DNA from: Candidatus Zixiibacteriota bacterium
GTDB lineage: Bacteria; Zixibacteria; MSB-5A5; GN15; JACZUZ01
Direction: 5' to 3'
Assembly: GCA_024280835.1 (NCBI GenBank)
Contig: JAJRPJ010000010.1
Coordinates: 450,239 to 514,238 of the forward strand
Length of the DNA stretch: 64,000 bases
The translations under genes were made by a program, and so were the position numbers. The notes under the pieces were generated by a model. It searched no databases. It had not been told where the DNA came from and was given only the letters and a program-made list of their open reading frames with translations. Shown here one piece after another: positions 34,975 through 45,115 of this stretch (position 1 is its first letter; every line of letters starts with the position of its first letter).

Positions 34975-36969
34975 ATGATTACTATCGGACTCGCTGGACA
35001 TATCGATCATGGCAAAAGCTCACTGGTGCGTCGCCTTACTGGAGTAGACCCAGATAGGTTGCCAGAGGAAAAAGAGCGGGGCATGACTATTGATTTAGGT
35101 TTCGCACATTGGACGCCAACCGATGGTACCAATGGCTCGGATAGCGCTGTCGAAGTTTCTTTCGTTGATGTGCCAGGTCATGAGCGTTTTGTTCGCAATA
35201 TGATTGCTGGGGCTGGTGGAATCGAAGCTGTCATGTTAGTAGTTGCCGCCGATGATGGCTGGATGCCGCAATCACAAGAACACTTTGATATCATCCGCCT
35301 GCTCAACATTCAACACGGCTTAGTCGTTGTCACAAAAACAGACCTCGCCGAGCCAGCATGGCGCTCAGCTGTCATAGACGATATCAGAGAGCGTCTTGTC
35401 GGTTCGTTCCTCGAGAATGCCCCCATAGTGTCAGTCAGCTCTACTACAGGCACAGGGTTCCCTGAATTAGAAAAGACTCTCAAAGAGATTTCCAGCAAAT
35501 TTGAAGCAACGCAAGACGGTCATCACGATATTGGTAAATCAAGGCTAACGGTTGACCGTTCATTTGTTCTCCCTGGAATCGGAGGGATAGTCACTGGCTC
35601 AGCCCGGGGTGGAGGGTTTTCAGTGGGCGATGAAATAGTAATTGCTCCAACAGGAACCGTTGGAAAAATTCGCGCGCTACATCGTCATGAAAAACAAGTA
35701 GAAACAGTCTCAGCTGGACAACGCGCCGCAATCTCGTTCACTGGGATAGAACGCGAAGAGTTACTGCGAGGCGCATTTGTCACAACACCCGAGCTAGGCG
35801 CCCCATCTCTCAACGGCAGAGTGTTGCTAGTCAGAGTTGAAGCCCTACCTGAGTGTCCTGTCAAACTCACCCACCGACGAAAGCTACTGCTCTTCTTCGG
35901 AGCCTCTGAAATCCCCTGTGAAATTCGCCTACCTGGCGCCCAAGAATTACGCGCTGGTGAGACCGCTTGTCTGGCGCTGCGCTGTGATGAAATGCCTTTC
36001 TGTTTTGCTGGTGACAGATTCGTCCTACGCCTTCCAACTCCACAAGTTACAGTCGGTGGGGGGGTGGTTCTCGATTGGAGCGCCAACTTACCATTCAAAG
36101 ATGAGCTAAAACGGCAAATCCAACTCGCCGAGGAACTCTTTGCAGGTGACAAACACTCAACCGACAAACACACTTTCGAATCCCTATTATCAAATCTACT
36201 AACATTACAATTACGATTGCGTTTTCCGCAAGCCAAAGAAAATATCCTCTTGCGCTCTGTCTTTTCACAAAAGGACATAAGAAGCGCCGCCGATGTACTA
36301 ATCAAAGCGGGAATCATAACCGAACATGACTCACTACTGTTTCCTCTGGCGGAGTTAGATGACCTAGTGACACAACTCATCACCAATATCGAACAGCGCT
36401 TCAATGACGCGCCACATCTCAAAGGTCTCAACGAACAAGAAGTCCTGCGCCTACTGCCAAAAACATTTGCCGAATCCATAACTGACGGAACAGCCCTACT
36501 AAAGCTAATCACCAAACGCAAGCAGTTACTCACTGAAAAGGGCTTGTATCGTTTGCCTGGCCGCGAATTATCCGTCTCTGGCTCTGTTCGCAAGGAGGCT
36601 GAAAGAATACTCAGCGAACTGAAAGCCAATCCCTATTCGCCACCACTGATCGCCAAACTCATCACTAATGGCAAGGTTTCAAAAGATGCGCTCGGGTTCT
36701 TGTTTAACACAAACGAAGCTGTCAAAGTCACCTCAGAATTAGCGCTAAACTCCAGTAGCTGGCGAGAAGCGCTAAAGAGCATTCGTCAGTGTCTCGAATC
36801 AGGTGAGGAGCTAACGGTCGCTTGGCTGCGTTCAGAACTGGACACAAGTAGAAAATATGCCCTGCCAATCCTAGAAGAACTCGATAGGCTGATGGTCACT
36901 GAGCGCGTCGATGACAAACGTGTGGCTGGCGGAAAGTTCAAAGCTTTCTTCGAAGAACTTGATAACTAA
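34975..36969 (+). CDS. selB: SelB, selenocysteine-specific elongation factor
   Basis: The 664-residue GTPase brings Sec-tRNA-Sec to UGA codons marked by a SECIS hairpin. G1 is [16 protein letters not shown] near 7-22, the G3 motif is [17 protein letters not shown] near 63-80 and G4 is VVTKTDL near 120. Beta-barrel domains 2 and 3 follow (around 175-345), and the C-terminal winged-helix repeats that bind SECIS run from about 400 to the end. It follows selA on the same strand. An amidohydrolase starts 10 bases after its stop. Confidence 0.95.
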   Translation: MITIGLAGHIDHGKSSLVRRLTGVDPDRLPEEKERGMTIDLGFAHWTPTDGTNGSDSAVEVSFVDVPGHERFVRNMIAGAGGIEAVMLVVAADDGWMPQSQEHFDIIRLLNIQHGLVVVTKTDLAEPAWRSAVIDDIRERLVGSFLENAPIVSVSSTTGTGFPELEKTLKEISSKFEATQDGHHDIGKSRLTVDRSFVLPGIGGIVTGSARGGGFSVGDEIVIAPTGTVGKIRALHRHEKQVETVSAGQRAAISFTGIEREELLRGAFVTTPELGAPSLNGRVLLVRVEALPECPVKLTHRRKLLLFFGASEIPCEIRLPGAQELRAGETACLALRCDEMPFCFAGDRFVLRLPTPQVTVGGGVVLDWSANLPFKDELKRQIQLAEELFAGDKHSTDKHTFESLLSNLLTLQLRLRFPQAKENILLRSVFSQKDIRSAADVLIKAGIITEHDSLLFPLAELDDLVTQLITNIEQRFNDAPHLKGLNEQEVLRLLPKTFAESITDGTALLKLITKRKQLLTEKGLYRLPGRELSVSGSVRKEAERILSELKANPYSPPLIAKLITNGKVSKDALGFLFNTNEAVKVTSELALNSSSWREALKSIRQCLESGEELTVAWLRSELDTSRKYALPILEELDRLMVTERVDDKRVAGGKFKAFFEELDN

Positions 36970-36978
36970 TAATAGTCA

Positions 36979-38595
36979 ATGGCGCTCAAGAGTAAAAAAG
37001 GAACGGTCCTCTACAATGGCGCCATCGAAACAATGGCCGCTAACATTAGCGCTTGTGACTCACTAGCGCTGCAAAACGGCAACATCCTAGCTGTCGGCAA
37101 GAACTTAGAGCATGACACAGACTTTAAGTCATTTCAAAGAATAGACCTGCAAGGAGCAACCGTCTACCCAGGTTTCGTCGATGCCCACACACATTTTCAC
37201 TATTTCGCGCTGTCACTAGGCAAAGCGCAGTTAGCAGGGGAGAGAACCCTCAATTCAGCCATAGCAAAACTATCGGCTCACGTAACGAATCTCAAACCCA
37301 AAGAGTGGCTTCTCGGTGAGGGGTTATTCATAGCGGAAACTTCGCAAGAAAACTGGAATGCCGCCGCCGCGCTAGATACTATCACAGGCGCTCGCCCAGC
37401 CGCAATTTACACTCGCGATCAACATACTCTCTGGGCCAACACAGCCGCCTTGAGTTGCGCTAACATCGGCCAAAGTACACCCAATCCGTCAGGTGGGAAA
37501 ATCGAGCGCCTAAGTAATGGCGCACCCTCTGGCATTCTTCGCGAAAACTCTGCTATTGCCTTAATCTTAGATCAAGTTCCCGAAATCACCAAATCTCGAA
37601 CAAACGAACTATACCAACAAGCCCTGCAAATTGCCCACAGCCGAGGTGTCACTGGTGTGCATTCTTTTGACTCTTGGCGAGGCTTTGATTTCTTCCGTAT
37701 CCAAGCGCAAAAAAAACAATTAGGACTGCGCATCTCATACTATCTCCAACCGCCAGACCTACACAAAGCCGAAAAACTTCTAGGCGAGAGCCTACATTTC
37801 GGACTCAAACGAGGTTGGCTACGAATCGCTGGTATGAAAACCTTCTCTGACGGCGCTCTTGGATCACGCACAGCGCTCACACATCAACCATACCTAAAAT
37901 CAAATGGCAACAAAGGCCTAGAAGTCACTTCACCGAAAGAATTGCGACGTCTCGTCAAGATAGCCGCCGAACACAGTCTTCCATGCGCAATCCACGCCAT
38001 CGGTGACAAGGCTGTCACAAATTGCATCACAGCCCTCTCAGAAACACCTCTAGGTAAAATATCCACCAAAGCGCGTCATCGCATAGAACACCTACAAATG
38101 ATACGCCGCCAAGACATACCCGCTCTCAAAGACTCAGGAATCGTCGCTTCTATGCAACCATCCCACCTCCCAGACGACGTTGTCGACATAGAATCATGCT
38201 GGGGAGCGCGTGCAAAGAATTGCTATGTCTTTCGGTCACTTTTAGAATCCAATATTCCTCTGGCTTTCGGCTCAGATGTTCCGATTGTTGAACTGAATCC
38301 ACTGGGTGGAATCAGAGATGCGGTTCGTCGTCGTTCTTCGGATGGGCGCTCAATCCTCAACACCGCTGAAAGAATAAGCGCTCATCAAGCAGCTTTCTGT
38401 TTCACTCGAGGTGCCGCCTACAGCTCTGGTGAAGAGGACTATTCAGGGAGCATACTCCCTGGCTACAGAGCAGACTTGACCGTTATCTCCCAAAGCCTAC
38501 GGCATGTAAACATGACCAGCGTGGCGGATGTTGAGATTCTAGCTACCATCATCGATGGAAAAGTTGTATATTCAAATGGTGGTTTCGAAATGTAA
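36979..38595 (+). CDS. Amidohydrolase family 3 protein (YtcJ-like)
   Basis: The 538-residue metal-dependent hydrolase has the HxH motif in VYPGFVDAHTHFHYFA near 62-77, the acceptor-site stretch GMKTFSDGALGSRTAL near 287-302, CAIHAIGDKAVT near 338, HRIEHLQMI near 367 and the late Asp in FGSDVPIVELNPLGG near 430. This matches the YtcJ/amidohydrolase-3 group, whose substrates are rarely known. It starts 10 bases after selB. A link to selenium is not suggested by the sequence; co-transcription is the likelier reason for its place. Confidence 0.85.
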   Translation: MALKSKKGTVLYNGAIETMAANISACDSLALQNGNILAVGKNLEHDTDFKSFQRIDLQGATVYPGFVDAHTHFHYFALSLGKAQLAGERTLNSAIAKLSAHVTNLKPKEWLLGEGLFIAETSQENWNAAAALDTITGARPAAIYTRDQHTLWANTAALSCANIGQSTPNPSGGKIERLSNGAPSGILRENSAIALILDQVPEITKSRTNELYQQALQIAHSRGVTGVHSFDSWRGFDFFRIQAQKKQLGLRISYYLQPPDLHKAEKLLGESLHFGLKRGWLRIAGMKTFSDGALGSRTALTHQPYLKSNGNKGLEVTSPKELRRLVKIAAEHSLPCAIHAIGDKAVTNCITALSETPLGKISTKARHRIEHLQMIRRQDIPALKDSGIVASMQPSHLPDDVVDIESCWGARAKNCYVFRSLLESNIPLAFGSDVPIVELNPLGGIRDAVRRRSSDGRSILNTAERISAHQAAFCFTRGAAYSSGEEDYSGSILPGYRADLTVISQSLRHVNMTSVADVEILATIIDGKVVYSNGGFEM

Positions 38596-38649
38596 GAGCT
38601 TTTTTATGTAAAGCATATTGCTGCAAGAAATGTTTGATAAGGGGGAAGC

Positions 38650-40041
38650 ATGAGGAAGAGCATGAAAACGAAAGCGAAGCGACCTCTCTTGATGGTCTTT
38701 TGCACGCTGCTGTTGTTGCCTTTGGCTTTTGCTGGAATCACCCACTCCGACGAAACCGACACCAATCAAACAACGCCTGTCGACACAATTGAAGTCGCCT
38801 CTACAGACACCAGCGCAAAATCCGCAACTAGAAAACTTGTTTACATTCTCAACATCGACGGCGCCATCGGAACAATCACTGCCAAGCGCGTTATCGAAGC
38901 CATCGAAAAATCCGAACAAGACAATGCCGAAGCGCTAATCATCCAATTAGATACACCGGGTGGATTCACCAAAGCCACTTGGGCTATCGACAAGGCCATC
39001 CTAAATAGCCATGTGCCAGTAGTAGTATTCATCGGCCCAGCTGGAGCGCGCGCTGGTTCTGCAGGCGTGTATATTACTTATGCCGCGCACATCGCTTCTA
39101 TGGCCTATGGAACCAATCTTGGGTCGGCGCATCCAGTAGGTGGTCAAGGCGAAGACATTGATTCAGTCATGAATGAAAAGGTGACTAATGATGCTGTTGC
39201 CTCAATCCGCACTATGGCCGACAAACACGGTCGCAACGCCGAGTGGGCCGAAAGAGCTGTTAGAGAATCAGTCAATATCACAGACACCGAAGCTGACTCC
39301 CTAGGCGTGATTGATGTCCGCGCCAAATCTATCGATGAATTACTGACCGCAATCAGTGGCCGCACAGTTGAAACGCCTGTCGGAGAAAAAACACTCCAAA
39401 CCAAAGAAGCCCACACTGTCACTCTGACTATCAGTTTCATAGAATCAATCCTCCGCATACTAACTTCACCAGACATAGCTTTCTTGCTTTTTTCAATTGG
39501 CGGACTCGGGATAATTCTCGAACTCTATCACCCAGGCGCAATTTTCCCAGGAGTGATTGGAGGTATATCTCTAATCTTGGCATTCTATGCTTTCCAAACC
39601 CTACCAATCAACACCGCAGGACTCCTGCTCATCATACTTTCATTAGTCCTGTTCATGATTGAAATAAAAGTCACCAGCTACGGGCTGCTAACTGTTGGCG
39701 GAATAGTCTCGATGTCCCTAGGAGGTATGATGCTAATCGACTCCTCAAACACAGCGCTGCAAGTCAGCAAAGGAATTATCTTCTCAGTAGCTTTCAGCCT
39801 AGGAATATTACTCGCCCTAGTCGGCTACTTAGTCGCACGCTCATATCGTCACCAAATAACAACTGGCCCAGAAGGCATGGTCGGTGAAGCCGGTCATGCG
39901 CGGTCCGAGATAAATCTTACTGGCTCCGTCTTCGCCTGCGGTGAACTATGGAAAGCCACCAGCGCCGAGCCAATTGAAAAAGGCGCCGAAATTATTGTCG
40001 AAAAAATCGAAGGTATACATTTACACGTACGCAAGAAATAG
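38650..40041 (+). CDS. nfeD: NfeD-type membrane-bound ClpP-class serine protease
   Basis: The 463-residue protein has a signal anchor and an N-terminal ClpP-class protease domain (about 55-245), with the catalytic Ser in the segment GARAGSAGVYITYAAHIA near 130-147 and AHPVGGQGED soon after. Several membrane helices lie in about 270-420 (IAFLLFSIGGLGIILELYHPGAI), followed by a C-terminal OB-fold NfeD domain from about 425. GGGGGAAG is well spaced ahead of the ATG. Full-length NfeD proteins typically pair with a slipin gene, and one follows after 38 bases. Confidence 0.93.
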   Translation: MRKSMKTKAKRPLLMVFCTLLLLPLAFAGITHSDETDTNQTTPVDTIEVASTDTSAKSATRKLVYILNIDGAIGTITAKRVIEAIEKSEQDNAEALIIQLDTPGGFTKATWAIDKAILNSHVPVVVFIGPAGARAGSAGVYITYAAHIASMAYGTNLGSAHPVGGQGEDIDSVMNEKVTNDAVASIRTMADKHGRNAEWAERAVRESVNITDTEADSLGVIDVRAKSIDELLTAISGRTVETPVGEKTLQTKEAHTVTLTISFIESILRILTSPDIAFLLFSIGGLGIILELYHPGAIFPGVIGGISLILAFYAFQTLPINTAGLLLIILSLVLFMIEIKVTSYGLLTVGGIVSMSLGGMMLIDSSNTALQVSKGIIFSVAFSLGILLALVGYLVARSYRHQITTGPEGMVGEAGHARSEINLTGSVFACGELWKATSAEPIEKGAEIIVEKIEGIHLHVRKK

Positions 40042-40079
40042 AAAATATCTGATGAAGTTATAGTGAAAGGAAGCATGTT

Positions 40080-40844
40080 ATGCCTAGTGTAGCCGCTTTA
40101 GGAGTTATCGTATTTATATTTTTGTTCTTTCTCATGAACGCTCTGCGCGTTTTGCGCGAGTACGAACGTGGTGTAGTTTTTCGTCTCGGACGTTTGATCG
40201 GTATCAAAGGGCCTGGACTAATTCTGCTCATCCCCATAGTCGATAAACTAATCAAAGTCGACTTAAGAACCATCACCTTCGATGTCCCACCCCAAGATGT
40301 CATCACACGTGACAACGTGTCTATCAAAGTCAACGCCGTAATCTATTTCCGTGTCCTCGACCCACAAAAAGCGATTGTCAACGTCGAAAACTTTTTCGAA
40401 GCCACCAGCCAAATAGCCCAAACAACCTTGCGCTCAATTCTCGGACAGTTTGAACTTGATGAACTACTCTCAAATCGTGACACTATCAACGAGAAACTTC
40501 AAACAGTCATTGATGAGCAAACCGAACCATGGGGCATCAAAGTCTCAGTCGTCGAAGTCAAGAATGTCGATCTTCCTACAGAGATGACACGCGCCATCGC
40601 CAAACAGGCCGTAGCCGAACGTGAGCGTCGCGCAAAAATCATCCACGCCGAAGGCGAGTTCCAGGCCTCACAAAAACTCAGTGAGGCCGCCGAAATAATT
40701 TCAAAGCACCCGACAGCGCTACAACTGCGCTATCTGCAAACTCTAACCGAAATCTCAGTCACCAATAGCAGCACTGTCATATTCCCATTACCCATGGACA
40801 TCATAAAACCATTTCTAGAAATGCAGAAACCTAAGAGCGACTAG
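40080..40844 (+). CDS. Slipin (SPFH/stomatin) membrane protein
   Basis: The 254-residue SPFH-domain protein has one N-terminal membrane helix (about 5-22), [21 protein letters not shown] near 30-52, the SPFH core to about 200, and a coiled stretch ([24 protein letters not shown]) before the end. Slipins of this kind are partners, and in archaea substrates, of NfeD proteases in membrane quality control. AAAGGAAG precedes the ATG. A 6-bp hairpin (CGAGGA TTC TCCTCG, 40853-40867) lies after the stop with no T-run, so termination here is uncertain. Confidence 0.93.
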   Translation: MPSVAALGVIVFIFLFFLMNALRVLREYERGVVFRLGRLIGIKGPGLILLIPIVDKLIKVDLRTITFDVPPQDVITRDNVSIKVNAVIYFRVLDPQKAIVNVENFFEATSQIAQTTLRSILGQFELDELLSNRDTINEKLQTVIDEQTEPWGIKVSVVEVKNVDLPTEMTRAIAKQAVAERERRAKIIHAEGEFQASQKLSEAAEIISKHPTALQLRYLQTLTEISVTNSSTVIFPLPMDIIKPFLEMQKPKSD

Positions 40845-40999
40845 CGTATGATCGAGGATTCTCCTCGTTCGTGAAATCAAGACTTGCGCAGTCCTATATA
40901 TTGTTACATCTTGGCGCCGACTTAGCATTGGTGTTACTTCAGGTTCTATGCAGCTAGGTGAACCTGGAAATCAATACTCTACACATCACAGGTGGGACA

Positions 41000-43675
41000 G
41001 TGGGGCTAACGGTTGGACAAAAACTTGGTCCGTATGAGATAGAATCTCCTGCGGGCGCTGGCGGTATGGGTGAGGTCTATAAGGCCCGTGACACTCGGCT
41101 TGATAGAACTGTAGCTATAAAAGTTTTGCCCGAGAAAACTGCGCAGGATCCAAGTCTTCGCGCAAGGTTTGAACGCGAAGCCAAAGCCATTTCCAGCTTA
41201 AATCACCCCCACATTTGCACTCTGCACGATATCGGTCACGAAAATGGTATCGACTATCTGGTTATGGAATACATCGAAGGCGAAACTCTCTCTGATCGAT
41301 TGAAGCGCGGACCGATGGACATCCCAGAGGCCCTCGGAATCGCTATCGAAGCTGCCGATGCGCTAGATTCGGCGCATCGCCAAGGCCTGATTCACCGCGA
41401 CCTCAAACCTGGCAACATCATGCTCACCAAAGACGGAGCCAAGTTGTTGGACTTCGGTCTCGCTAAAACTCAAGTAGGCCTCGGTGGTGACGCCAGTCTT
41501 TCTGCAATTACACAAACAACCCCATTGACTGGCGCGGGAACACTAATCGGCACTATTCAATACATGGCCCCCGAGCAGCTAGAGGGTAGTGAAGCCGAAA
41601 AACGCAGTGACATTTTCGCCTTCGGTGTGGTTCTCTATGAAATGATTGCTGGTCAACCAGCCTTTGCTGGCAAAAGCCAAGCCAGTCTGATAGCCGCAAT
41701 AATAGAGCGCACACCAACTCCAATCGCAACCCTGAAGCCGCTGGCGCCTCCAGGGCTAGACCGTCTAATCCAAAAATGCCTAGCCAAAGACCCTGATGCG
41801 CGCTGGCAGTCAATCCGCGATCTCGCCGATGAACTACGCTGGATAGCCCAGTCCGGCTCCCAAGCGGGAATATCAGCTCCGCTCTCTGCAAAGAGGAAGT
41901 TTCGTTTTCGCCTGGCATGGGCTGTTGCGACGCTGGCCTTGTTATCCACCGGAATACTAGCATTTGTAATGTTTACCCAGCCAGAAGCGCCAGATAGAGT
42001 CAGGCGTTTCAGTGTTACTCCTCAGCCAGGATTAGAGGATATGTCTTGGCCGTTCATATCGCCTGATGGAAGGCAATTGGCTTTTTTGGGAATTGACACA
42101 ATTGGAGTCCGTTCAATCTGGATACGGTCACTTAATTCACTGGAGTCTCACAGGCTACCTGGCACAGAGGGGGCGGGACGTCCGTTTTGGTCACCCGATA
42201 GCCGCTATTTGGGATTCAATCAGAACTCCAAGCAAATCAAGAAAATACTAGTTTCTGGCGGACCTGCACAGCTTGTTGGTGAACTAAATGGGGTGGCAGA
42301 TGGTACATGGGGCTCTGCGGGTGAAATGCTCTTTGACAATGGCATGGGAGACACCTTATTTCAAATCTCAGCGTCTGGTGGGGTTTGTCGTCCGGCGCCG
42401 GGGCTCTATGAGACTGGCGCCAGTCATAGTCGCTATGGCTGGCCTTGGTTTCTCCCTGATGGTAAGAGTTTTCTCTTTCTCAATATGGGGGATACAGCAG
42501 GGGGCGGAAGTTCGGGAGGTAGTTATGGTTTGATGGTTGGCTCTATCGAATCTGGTGAAGTGCGGCGCCTGACGGCGACAGATTCTAGGGTCGCATATTC
42601 CAGAGATGGCTATTTGCTCTATGTGCTAGATAATGTTCTCCTAGCCCAAGAGTTTGATGAGCATAGTTGGGAGCTCTTGAGCGAGCCGATTCCAATTGCT
42701 GAAAATGTTCCAGTACAAGTGAGTAATGGTCGGGCGGGGTTTAGTGTCTCTGATGAAGGAACTTTAGTTTTTGATCAGGACGCATCGGGGAGTCTCTCTG
42801 AGCTATATTGGGTTGATAGGAACGGTAGAGTCATTGAGAAAATTGGTGAGGCAAGTGAATTCAAAGACATAGCGCTTTCTCCAGATGAAAACTCAGTCGC
42901 CTATGCTTTAGGTAATGCCAATGATAAAACAAGGAACATATATATTCATGACCTTAACCGTGGTATTTCATCCAGACTGACTTTTGGTGGAGGGTTGGCA
43001 TATAATCCATTGTGGTCTGGAGACAGTAAGAAGATTTGCTATACGTATGGGTCGATTCAATCATTTACGGTTTGGTCAAAGCCTGCCGATGGATCGGCTT
43101 CAGCAGTTGCATTGTTTGATTCAACATCAAGTCGTGGACTTCTTAATGACATCTCAAAAGATGGAAACGTCTTGGCTTATGTATCAGTTTCACCTCGGAT
43201 CAGTGTTGTATTACATTTTCTTGATGATGTGGATTCGTCAATAGCTGTAGCAGACAATGAATTCTGGGAATATGGTATTAAGATTTCGCCCAATGGGCGT
43301 TTTGTGGCCTACACCTCAATGGAGTCTGGACGAGGCGAGATTTATATCCGTCAAGTCGATGGTTCCGGTGGCAAATGGCAGGTTTCCAAAGACGCTGGGG
43401 AACAACCTTTGTGGAGAGCAGATGGCAAGGAGTTTTATTATCTTGCTGGTGGTAGAAAGCTGATGGCGGTAAAAGTTGATATTGAGAATAATCTAGTCAT
43501 TGGGAAGGCAGTGGAGCTCTTCGAGAAAGATTTCTTGACCGGATTCCTTATAAGTAGCGCATATCAGCCTAGTTCTGATGGTCAGAAATTCTTGGTGAAT
43601 CTGCAGGTCGGAAAGAACGAGGAGCGAGGCTTTGTTGTGGTTCAGGACTGGTACAAAGAGTTGCTCAAAAAATAG
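41000..43675 (+). CDS. Ser/Thr protein kinase with C-terminal TolB/PD40 propeller
   Basis: The 891-residue protein starts with a eukaryotic-type kinase domain: GAGGMGEVYKARD near 14-27, AIKVLP, the catalytic loop HRDLKPGNIML near 132, DFGLAK near 151 and MAPEQLEG near 190. One membrane helix follows near 305-327, then an extracytoplasmic beta-propeller of repeated PD40-type blades (SPDGRQLAFL, SPDSRYLGF, SPNGRFVAYTS). I chose the GTG at 41000 because AGGTGG lies just upstream and the kinase domain then begins in the usual place; an earlier GTG at 40958 adds 14 unconserved residues. It is a probable membrane sensor kinase; the ligand is unknown. Confidence 0.9.
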   Translation: MGLTVGQKLGPYEIESPAGAGGMGEVYKARDTRLDRTVAIKVLPEKTAQDPSLRARFEREAKAISSLNHPHICTLHDIGHENGIDYLVMEYIEGETLSDRLKRGPMDIPEALGIAIEAADALDSAHRQGLIHRDLKPGNIMLTKDGAKLLDFGLAKTQVGLGGDASLSAITQTTPLTGAGTLIGTIQYMAPEQLEGSEAEKRSDIFAFGVVLYEMIAGQPAFAGKSQASLIAAIIERTPTPIATLKPLAPPGLDRLIQKCLAKDPDARWQSIRDLADELRWIAQSGSQAGISAPLSAKRKFRFRLAWAVATLALLSTGILAFVMFTQPEAPDRVRRFSVTPQPGLEDMSWPFISPDGRQLAFLGIDTIGVRSIWIRSLNSLESHRLPGTEGAGRPFWSPDSRYLGFNQNSKQIKKILVSGGPAQLVGELNGVADGTWGSAGEMLFDNGMGDTLFQISASGGVCRPAPGLYETGASHSRYGWPWFLPDGKSFLFLNMGDTAGGGSSGGSYGLMVGSIESGEVRRLTATDSRVAYSRDGYLLYVLDNVLLAQEFDEHSWELLSEPIPIAENVPVQVSNGRAGFSVSDEGTLVFDQDASGSLSELYWVDRNGRVIEKIGEASEFKDIALSPDENSVAYALGNANDKTRNIYIHDLNRGISSRLTFGGGLAYNPLWSGDSKKICYTYGSIQSFTVWSKPADGSASAVALFDSTSSRGLLNDISKDGNVLAYVSVSPRISVVLHFLDDVDSSIAVADNEFWEYGIKISPNGRFVAYTSMESGRGEIYIRQVDGSGGKWQVSKDAGEQPLWRADGKEFYYLAGGRKLMAVKVDIENNLVIGKAVELFEKDFLTGFLISSAYQPSSDGQKFLVNLQVGKNEERGFVVVQDWYKELLKK

Positions 43676-43809
43676 CGGTCTTCACATTTTTCTAGTAAAA
43701 CTCCATACCTCAATTTCTATTTTCTTCGGATTTTCCGTGATTTGCCGAATCTCCTAACTTCCGTATATTGCTCCCGAGAGCGGGTGGCAAACTTCAACGG
43801 GAAGAATTC

Positions 43810-45096
43810 GTGCACATGAGTCTAAAATCAAAAATCATTATTGGCGTAATCGTACTGGCTGGCGCCAGTGTTCTGTTTTTCAAGTATGGAACCAACGCCT
43901 CAACTGGCTATGACAGCGCAGGCGGAGAAACTCGCTACAAAGAATACATCGTTCGTCGCGGAATGTTCAAAATCGATGTCTCAGCCACAGGCTTGGTCAA
44001 ACCCATCGACCGCGTCGAAATTAAGTCCAAAGCCAGCGGCAGAATTGATTTTCTGCCAATTGAAGAAGGCGATATTGTCCGCAAAAATGACATTATCTGC
44101 CGTCTCGACAAGACCGATGTCCAAGCCGACTTCGACCAACGTCGCGCAGACCTTGACATCGCCGAAGCCGAACTAAAACAAGCCGAAAACAATTTTGCAC
44201 GCCGTCAGAAATTGTTTGAGAAAAAATTGATTTCTCGGGAAGAACTCGATAATAGTGACCTCTCAGTTGCTCAGGCCAAAGGCAAACTAGTCCGCTCTCG
44301 TGTCGCTCTCGACCAAGCTCAGGTGCGTCTCGACGAAACTGAAGTCCGTTCACCGCTCGATGGTATCATGCTCAAAAAATTTGTCGAAGTCGGGCAAATC
44401 ATCTCTTCTGGAATCAATAATGTCAGTGGTGGAACCGCAATAGCCGCTCTGGCGAATATGAGCCGTGTTCATATCGAAGCGGGAATCGATGAAATAGATG
44501 TCGGTAAAGTCCGCATCGGACAAGAAGCCCGCGTAGTCGCCGAGGCCTATCCACACAAGAAATTCAGCGGACAAATCATCCGCATAGCTCCAGAAGCCAC
44601 ACTCTCGCAAAATGTCACCCAGTTCAATGTGATTGTCGAAGTCGAAAATGAAAGCGGCCTACTAAAGTCAGGTATGAACGCTTCAGTCGAGATTACTATC
44701 ATAGAAGAAAACGACATGCTACTGGCGCCAATGCTCGCTCTGAACTCGTCGTCTGGCCGCCCACAAGCACGCGGTGAGCGCAATTCACGGCATGTCCTAG
44801 TCAAAGAAAACGGTGAGTTCGTCGAACGAGAAATAAAAGTCGGTCGCTCAGATTTCAAAGATGCAATCGTAATCTCGGGATTACAAGAAGGTGACACTAT
44901 TGGTGTCGCCATGCGCTCTCGACTCAAAGACGCCAACGATCGCCTTGAGCAACGCATCAAGAAATCACGCAGTTTTGGGGCTAACACATCAAAATCTTCA
45001 AAATCATCGAAGTCGTCAAAACCTTCGAAAACATCTAAACCATCCAAAAAACCATCCAAGAAATCCTCCAAAGCAAAGCAGGGGGCAGGTAAGTAG
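43810..45096 (+). CDS. HlyD/RND-type membrane fusion protein
   Basis: The protein has about 428 residues: an N-terminal membrane anchor (IIIGVIVLAGASVLFF), a lipoyl-like hairpin domain with GLVKPIDRVEIKSKASGRID near 60-80, coiled hairpin helices to about 170, the barrel domains (VRSPLDGIMLKKFVEVGQ) and a C-terminal tail of about 35 residues made almost only of Ser and Lys. It is the periplasmic adaptor of an ABC or RND exporter. GTG at 43810 is best spaced to GGGAAG; the ATG at 43816 is an alternative. The MacB-type permease follows after 19 bases, but no ABC ATPase gene is adjacent. Confidence 0.88.
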   Translation: MHMSLKSKIIIGVIVLAGASVLFFKYGTNASTGYDSAGGETRYKEYIVRRGMFKIDVSATGLVKPIDRVEIKSKASGRIDFLPIEEGDIVRKNDIICRLDKTDVQADFDQRRADLDIAEAELKQAENNFARRQKLFEKKLISREELDNSDLSVAQAKGKLVRSRVALDQAQVRLDETEVRSPLDGIMLKKFVEVGQIISSGINNVSGGTAIAALANMSRVHIEAGIDEIDVGKVRIGQEARVVAEAYPHKKFSGQIIRIAPEATLSQNVTQFNVIVEVENESGLLKSGMNASVEITIIEENDMLLAPMLALNSSSGRPQARGERNSRHVLVKENGEFVEREIKVGRSDFKDAIVISGLQEGDTIGVAMRSRLKDANDRLEQRIKKSRSFGANTSKSSKSSKSSKPSKTSKPSKKPSKKSSKAKQGAGK

Positions 45097-45108
45097 TCTA
45101 CTTACCTG
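45086..45108. repeat. 23-bp palindrome at the adaptor/permease junction
   Basis: CAGGTAAGTAG at 45086-45096 is followed, after one central T, by its exact complement CTACTTACCTG at 45098-45108. The palindrome includes the TAG stop of the adaptor gene and ends 7 bases before the permease ATG at 45116. It may be an operator or an mRNA hairpin affecting permease translation. Confidence 0.7.
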
Positions 45109-45115
45109 AAAGTCT

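Noticed and set aside
35685..36629. Long reverse-strand frame opposite selB
   Set aside because: It is a Ser/Arg-rich shadow of a clear selB gene and shows no domain.
40853..40867. Terminator after the slipin gene
   Set aside because: There is a 6-bp hairpin but no T-run after it, so it is not called as a terminator.
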